Below, in pieces: positions 60,503-64,000 of a DNA stretch of 64,000 nt. Numbering within the stretch: the stretch's first letter is position 1; every line of letters starts with the position of its first letter. Position numbers and translations under genes: made by a program. The notes below the pieces were generated by a model. It did no database searches. It had not been told where the DNA came from and saw nothing but the letters and a program-made list of their open reading frames with translations. The DNA is taken from positions 62,001 through 126,000 of the forward strand of contig CADECP010000003.1 of assembly GCA_902825875.1 (NCBI GenBank), written 5' to 3'. The stretch comes from an uncultured Acidobacteriota bacterium (GTDB taxonomy: Bacteria; Acidobacteriota; Blastocatellia; RBC074).

Positions 60503-61534
60503 TCAGTTCAAAACCAATTCGCGCGACAAATCCAGTAACTCGGTTTTGCGCTCCAGGCCGTAACCGAGCGGCAACTGCGCCACGCCGATCAAACGCCGCA
60601 TGATTTCAATTCCGGCAAGCTGGCTCATCAACGGGCTGGAAAATCCAGGCTGCGGCGTGTACCGATCCACCAAGCGTTCAAACAACTCCAACGGCTGATT
60701 GGCCAGATGAAAATGCGCCAGCATCACGCCCAAATCGAATTCCGCAGACCCGGCAAAACAAAATTCAGGATCAATGACGCGCGCGCCTGCCGAAGTGTTC
60801 AGCCAGCTTCCTGGAAAAAAATCGCCGTGCAACAACACACGCGAAGCACCGCCCGTCAGATACAACTCGCCGAGTTTGCTCACGGTTTCGACGTACAGCG
60901 GATCGTCTTTCAACTGCTCAGCCGCTTGCCGCAATCCCGGCGTGATGGCGTCCAAATCCAGCAAGTCCGCCTGGCGCAATGGAAGGTCAAAGATGTGTTG
61001 ATGATTCAATTCGCGCATCGCGCGATTGGCAAACACGTCGTCAAAAGTCGTTCCGGCAAACGCCGCGTGCAGATTGGTCAGGTAATCGGCCAGTTGATCG
61101 AGCGCCGATTCCGGCAAAACTTCTCCGCGATAAAGCGAAGTGAAGTCGCTGGCTTCGCCCAAATCTTCGAGCGCGACGGTGCAGGACGCGGCGTCAAATC
61201 CGATCAAGCCGGGCATCATTGCGGCAACCTTCGCGTGCTGACTGACAAGCTGATAAAAACTTCCTTCGACAATGGCGCGCTGACGCGGAGCGGCAATCTG
61301 CGGATATTTTTCAACCCATGGGCGCGCCTGTTTGACGATCAACGTGCGCGCCGAAGTCGTCACGCGCAAGGTGTAATTCATATTGCCTTCACCGGCTTTG
61401 CGCGCGGCCAGCAAAGTTTCATCTGCGGCGATCCAGTCTTGCTGGCGCAGGTACGCGGTCAAACCGTTCAAGTCTTCGGCATCCAGAAAAAAACTTTCAG
61501 GATGCAGTTTCAAAAACTGTTCTTTGATTGTCAT
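60503..61534 (-). CDS. Methylthioribose kinase-like phosphotransferase (APH fold)
   Basis: A 343-residue small-molecule kinase of the aminoglycoside phosphotransferase/choline kinase fold. GEGNMNYTLRV is the glycine-rich loop, TLIVKQARPWVEKYP the ATP lysine, LLHGDFFPGSWL the catalytic loop (H-G-D) and VIDPEFCFAGSAEFDLG the metal-binding D-P-E seen in MtnK. It resembles S-methyl-5-thioribose kinase of methionine salvage; other salvage genes are absent here, so the assignment is tentative. It is divergent from the redoxin gene. Confidence 0.8.
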   Translation of the reverse strand: MTIKEQFLKLHPESFFLDAEDLNGLTAYLRQQDWIAADETLLAARKAGEGNMNYTLRVTTSARTLIVKQARPWVEKYPQIAAPRQRAIVEGSFYQLVSQHAKVAAMMPGLIGFDAASCTVALEDLGEASDFTSLYRGEVLPESALDQLADYLTNLHAAFAGTTFDDVFANRAMRELNHQHIFDLPLRQADLLDLDAITPGLRQAAEQLKDDPLYVETVSKLGELYLTGGASRVLLHGDFFPGSWLNTSAGARVIDPEFCFAGSAEFDLGVMLAHFHLANQPLELFERLVDRYTPQPGFSSPLMSQLAGIEIMRRLIGVAQLPLGYGLERKTELLDLSRELVLN

Positions 61535-61668
61535 CGGTGGATTGCTCCGAACAAATTGAGAAATGATTCGGCACTTTGCACGAAGCCATGTGAACGATCA
61601 AGTTGACTGTCACAATCTTCCGTTCGACACTGTCGCCGCTCAAAAACTTCCCGATCAGGTGCTGACTT

Positions 61669-63258
61669 ATGCTGCCAATTCACGAACAAGCTCCGGCGTT
61701 TTCGCTGGCCGACCTCAATGGAAATTCGTTGCAATATGCTGCGGGCAAACCGGCGTTGCTGGTGTTTTTTGAAACCGATTGCCCAACGTGCCGGTTGACG
61801 TTTCCCTATTTGAACAAGCTGGCAAAAACTCTCGCACACGGTTCCGCCAACCTCATTGGCGTGTCGCAAGACAGCGAAGCCGCGACGCGCGAATTTGTCC
61901 GGCAGATGGAAGTCGCTTTCCCTGTCGTGCTGGATGGCGAGTTGGCGGTGACTCGGCAATACGATCCGTTGGCTGTGCCGACGCTGTTTTTGGTGAATGC
62001 GGCGGGCAAAGTCGCGCTGACCGAAATCGCTTTCGACAAAGCCGAGTTAAACGCGATTGCCGCCAGGCTCTGCGAAATGACCGGCGTCGAACCGGTCATC
62101 ATTGCCGAAGAATTCGACGGCGCTCCGAAATCGAAACCCGGTTGCACTTCGCGGCATCTGGAAGGAGAGGCTGCTGGAGCCGAAGTCGCGGCTGTGGATT
62201 TGTATTCGCAACGCGGGCAGCGAGCCTCGCGGATCGAAATCAGCGACGACGAAGACCCGTTCGAGTATTGTTTGAAGTTCGACAATTTGCCGGTTGTGCC
62301 GCCCACGGTTGAGCGCGTCGAGCGAATGCTGCGCGCGACGAATTTGCCGCCAGAGGAAATCATCGCTCGCGTGCCGCCGAATTACGGCGAAGCCACCGTC
62401 GAAAAGATTGCTGCCAATGCGGTGATGGCTGGGTGTCAGCCGGAAATGATGCGAGTCCTGATTCCGCTGGTTCGCGCGGTGTGTGATGAACGATTCAATT
62501 TGCACGGAGTTCAGGCGACAACACACTTTGCCGCGCCGATGATCATCGTCAACGGCCCGATTCGGAATGAACTCGGCTTCGCCTGTGGCAGCAACGTGCT
62601 CAGCAATGTCGCTCGCGCCAACAGCACTCTCGGTCGCGCTTTCCAACTCATCATCACCAATCTGGGTGGAGCCAAACCGGGAGTAATTGATATGTCCACG
62701 CTGGGCAATCCCGGCAAGTTTTCTTATTGCATTGCTGAAAACGAAGAAGTCAGCGACTGGACGCCGCTGCACGTCCAGCACGGTTTCAAGCCCGACCAAA
62801 GCGCCGTCACCTTGTTTGCCGCCGAGCCTCCGCACGGAGTCAGCGAGCATTACGCCCGCGACGGCAAAACGATTTTGAAAGCAATCTCGCGCTCGTTGGC
62901 TACGGTTTGGAGTTACAGGATGTGCATGGTGTTTGAAGCTTTTGTGCTGATGTGCCCTGAACACGTCAAAACCTTGCAGCGCGACGGATTCACCAAAGAA
63001 TCGGCTCGGCAATTTTTGTTTGAAAACACAGGCGTGCCGATTCGGGAATTCGTCGGCGATGGCGGCGAAGGTTCGCAACTAACAAAAATGTATCAGCAAG
63101 TGACGATTGACGGCGAAGAGTGTTATCGCAAATTCGCTTCGCCCGAACAGATTCGCATCGTCGTCACAGGCGGAACCGCCGGAAAGTTTTCCGCCGTCGT
63201 AGGCAGTTGGGCCGCGGGGCCGCGCGGCAGCCAGGTTGTGACTTATCCGATTGAATGA
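61669..63258 (+). CDS. Redoxin-fused protein associated with UGSC selenoprotein
   Basis: A 529-residue protein. Residues 1-150 are a TlpA/AhpC-type thioredoxin-fold domain: redox motif C38-P-T-C41 (FETDCPTCRLTF), followed by GVSQDSEAATREFV and the cis-proline-like VPTLFLVN. A linker with Cys (KPGCTSRH) leads to a large C-terminal domain (about 200-525) with DNLPVVPPTVERVERML, FACGSNVLSNVARANS, FAAEPPHGVSEHYARDG and IVVTGGTAGKFSAVVG. I recognise the latter only as a domain found near UGSC proteins. A thiol/selenol redox partnership with the next gene is inferred from fusion and position. No signal peptide is evident, suggesting a cytoplasmic role. Confidence 0.8.
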   Translation: MLPIHEQAPAFSLADLNGNSLQYAAGKPALLVFFETDCPTCRLTFPYLNKLAKTLAHGSANLIGVSQDSEAATREFVRQMEVAFPVVLDGELAVTRQYDPLAVPTLFLVNAAGKVALTEIAFDKAELNAIAARLCEMTGVEPVIIAEEFDGAPKSKPGCTSRHLEGEAAGAEVAAVDLYSQRGQRASRIEISDDEDPFEYCLKFDNLPVVPPTVERVERMLRATNLPPEEIIARVPPNYGEATVEKIAANAVMAGCQPEMMRVLIPLVRAVCDERFNLHGVQATTHFAAPMIIVNGPIRNELGFACGSNVLSNVARANSTLGRAFQLIITNLGGAKPGVIDMSTLGNPGKFSYCIAENEEVSDWTPLHVQHGFKPDQSAVTLFAAEPPHGVSEHYARDGKTILKAISRSLATVWSYRMCMVFEAFVLMCPEHVKTLQRDGFTKESARQFLFENTGVPIREFVGDGGEGSQLTKMYQQVTIDGEECYRKFASPEQIRIVVTGGTAGKFSAVVGSWAAGPRGSQVVTYPIE

Positions 63259-63262
63259 ATTT

Positions 63263-63448
63263 CTCCCACGAAGTCACACGAAGAAAACACGAAGGGAAGA
63301 AAAACTTTTAGACAGGATTTACAGGATTCAACAGGATGAAAAATTTGGGTGAATTGGACTGAGTAGAATTGAAGCCAATCCTGTGCAATCTTGTAAATCC
63401 TGTCTATTCTTCCTCTTCTTCGTGATCCTTCGTGTGTCTTCGTGGGAG
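63263..63448. repeat. Nested inverted repeat before the selenoprotein gene (families C and D)
   Basis: The outer arms CTCCCACGAAG... (63263-63295) and ...CTTCGTGGGAG (63418-63448) pair with gaps. Inside lie ACAGGATTTACAGGATT (63311-63340) and the mirror arm of AATCCTG units (63377-63404). It fills most of the 210-base gap and ends 5 bases before the AGAGGAG ribosome-binding site. Confidence 0.78.
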
Positions 63449-63468
63449 GAAAAAGAGGAGAAAATTTT

Positions 63469-63996
63469 ATGCCAATTACACTCGTCAATCCGCTAAATGA
63501 AACTATCCGCGAAGCTCGCAATGCCGCGTCAAAGCTGGGTACTCTGAGCGGCAAAACCATCGGCTTGTTGGACATCAGCAAGCCCGGCGGCAGCGTGTTT
63601 CTGGATCGGTTGGAGTCGTTGCTGCGCGAACGTCACGGCGTGGCTTCGGTCGTTCGAGCGATGAAGCCTACGTTCACCAAACCTGCGCCCGAAGCCGTCA
63701 TTGGCCAGTTGTTGGCGGCTCGGTGCGACGCGGTGATCGAAGCATTGGCCGATTGAGGGTCTTGCACGACGTGCAGTTTGCACGACACCACGAAGCTGGA
63801 AAATCTGGGCATCCCGTCGGTTCCGGTGGCGACGACGGAATTTATGACCGCCGCTCGTGCCCAAGCCAGCGCGCTTGGCCGCAGCGATTTTGACGCGGTT
63901 TATGTCGCCCATCCGATTCAGGATCAGACCAAAACCGAAATCGAAGCGCGCGCCGACGCCGTGCTTGCCGAAATTGTCACGCGGCTGACCGGCTGA
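63469..63996 (+). CDS. UGSC-family selenoprotein (in-frame UGA read as selenocysteine)
   Basis: A 175-residue protein if the TGA at 63754-63756 is read as Sec. The sequence runs EALAD-U96-GSC99TTC102-SLHDTTKLENLGIPSVPV and ends at TGA 63994-63996. The U-G-S-C signature defines a known (seleno)protein family and forms a U-x-x-C redox pair. The N-terminal half has LSGKTIGLLDISKPGG and LLAARCDAVIEALAD, the C-terminal half TTEFMTAARAQA and VYVAHPIQDQ, all on one reading frame across the UGA. The start ATG follows AGAGGAG by 8 bases. A candidate bacterial SECIS hairpin follows the UGA. Conventional annotation would split it into two ORFs. No SelA-D genes are in the window. The function in the family is unknown; redox chemistry with the upstream redoxin protein is inferred. 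Confidence 0.9.
63770..63784 (+). promoter_or_regulatory. Candidate bacterial SECIS hairpin
   Basis: CGTGCA-GTT-TGCACG forms a perfect 6-bp stem with a 3-base loop that begins with G. The loop starts 20 bases after the UGA (63754-63756). Bacterial SECIS elements typically have a G in the first loop positions, a short stem and about 16-37 bases to the UGA, so this fits. A competing 4-bp stem GCAC-GAC-GTGC exists at 63764-63774. Confidence 0.72.
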
Positions 63997-64000
63997 CAAT

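Noticed and set aside
63442-63756. Separate short ORF ending at the UGA, with another ORF from 63778
   Set aside because: Both halves share one frame and the junction gives U-G-S-C, so a single selenoprotein explains them better than a nonsense mutation.

Overview
The window reads as chromosomal DNA of an Acidobacteriota member, most likely class Blastocatellia or a Solibacter relative. The evidence is a TIGR03437-type C-terminal domain on a giant secreted peptidase, an Oar-like TonB-dependent receptor with a carboxypeptidase-regulatory N-terminus, two CRTAC1 (FG-GAP plus ASPIC/UnbV) secreted proteins, a DUF1552/DUF1592 pair and many palindromic interspersed repeats. The placement is inferred from gene content; no rRNA or tRNA gene was recognised. 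Nearly all DNA is coding.

Layout. 1-11.6 kb: an SDR-type epimerase divergent from a MerR/B12-domain (LitR/CarH-like) regulator, an M36 peptidase of 1931 residues, a YihY/BrkB membrane protein, an AmmeMemoRadiSam-B (MEMO-like) protein and a secreted M15-like protein. 11.6-15.2 kb (minus): a tightly packed run of DUF104 antitoxin, PIN toxin, TPR protein and CRTAC1 protein. 15.3-22.5 kb: the Oar-like receptor, divergent from a membrane-anchored regulator-like protein, then a second CRTAC1 protein. 22.5-43.6 kb: mostly housekeeping and signalling genes: YbbA-like ABC ATPase divergent from a TesA-like lipoprotein, sugar isomerase, large TPR protein, RadA, SH3-like lipoprotein, 2Fe-2S protein, DinB protein, trans-sulfuration enzyme, PP2C phosphatase, a sensorless kinase/NtrC regulator/BON protein operon, RsmI, a TonB-domain protein, an SbcD-like nuclease and a glycosyltransferase. 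43.7-61.5 kb: a long minus-strand block with four sulfatase genes (one a tandem double sulfatase with altered maturation motifs), an AraD1/GguC-like enzyme, DUF1552 and DUF1592 proteins, a polysaccharide deacetylase, an NTF2-like protein, a diiron-type metallo-hydrolase and a methylthioribose-kinase-like enzyme.

61.7-64 kb holds the most striking feature. A redoxin-fused protein (CPTC motif) is followed by a gene in which an in-frame UGA lies exactly where a selenocysteine is expected: the protein continues as U-G-S-C, and a small hairpin with a G at the loop tip follows the UGA at a distance suited to a bacterial SECIS. I read this as a UGSC-family selenoprotein paired with its redoxin partner.

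A second theme is that interspersed palindromic repeats have entered protein-coding DNA. One is translated in the M36 linker, one forms the YihY N-terminus, and others contribute to the signal-peptide regions of a CRTAC1 protein and a TonB-domain protein. Near-identical copies lie between genes elsewhere in the window.
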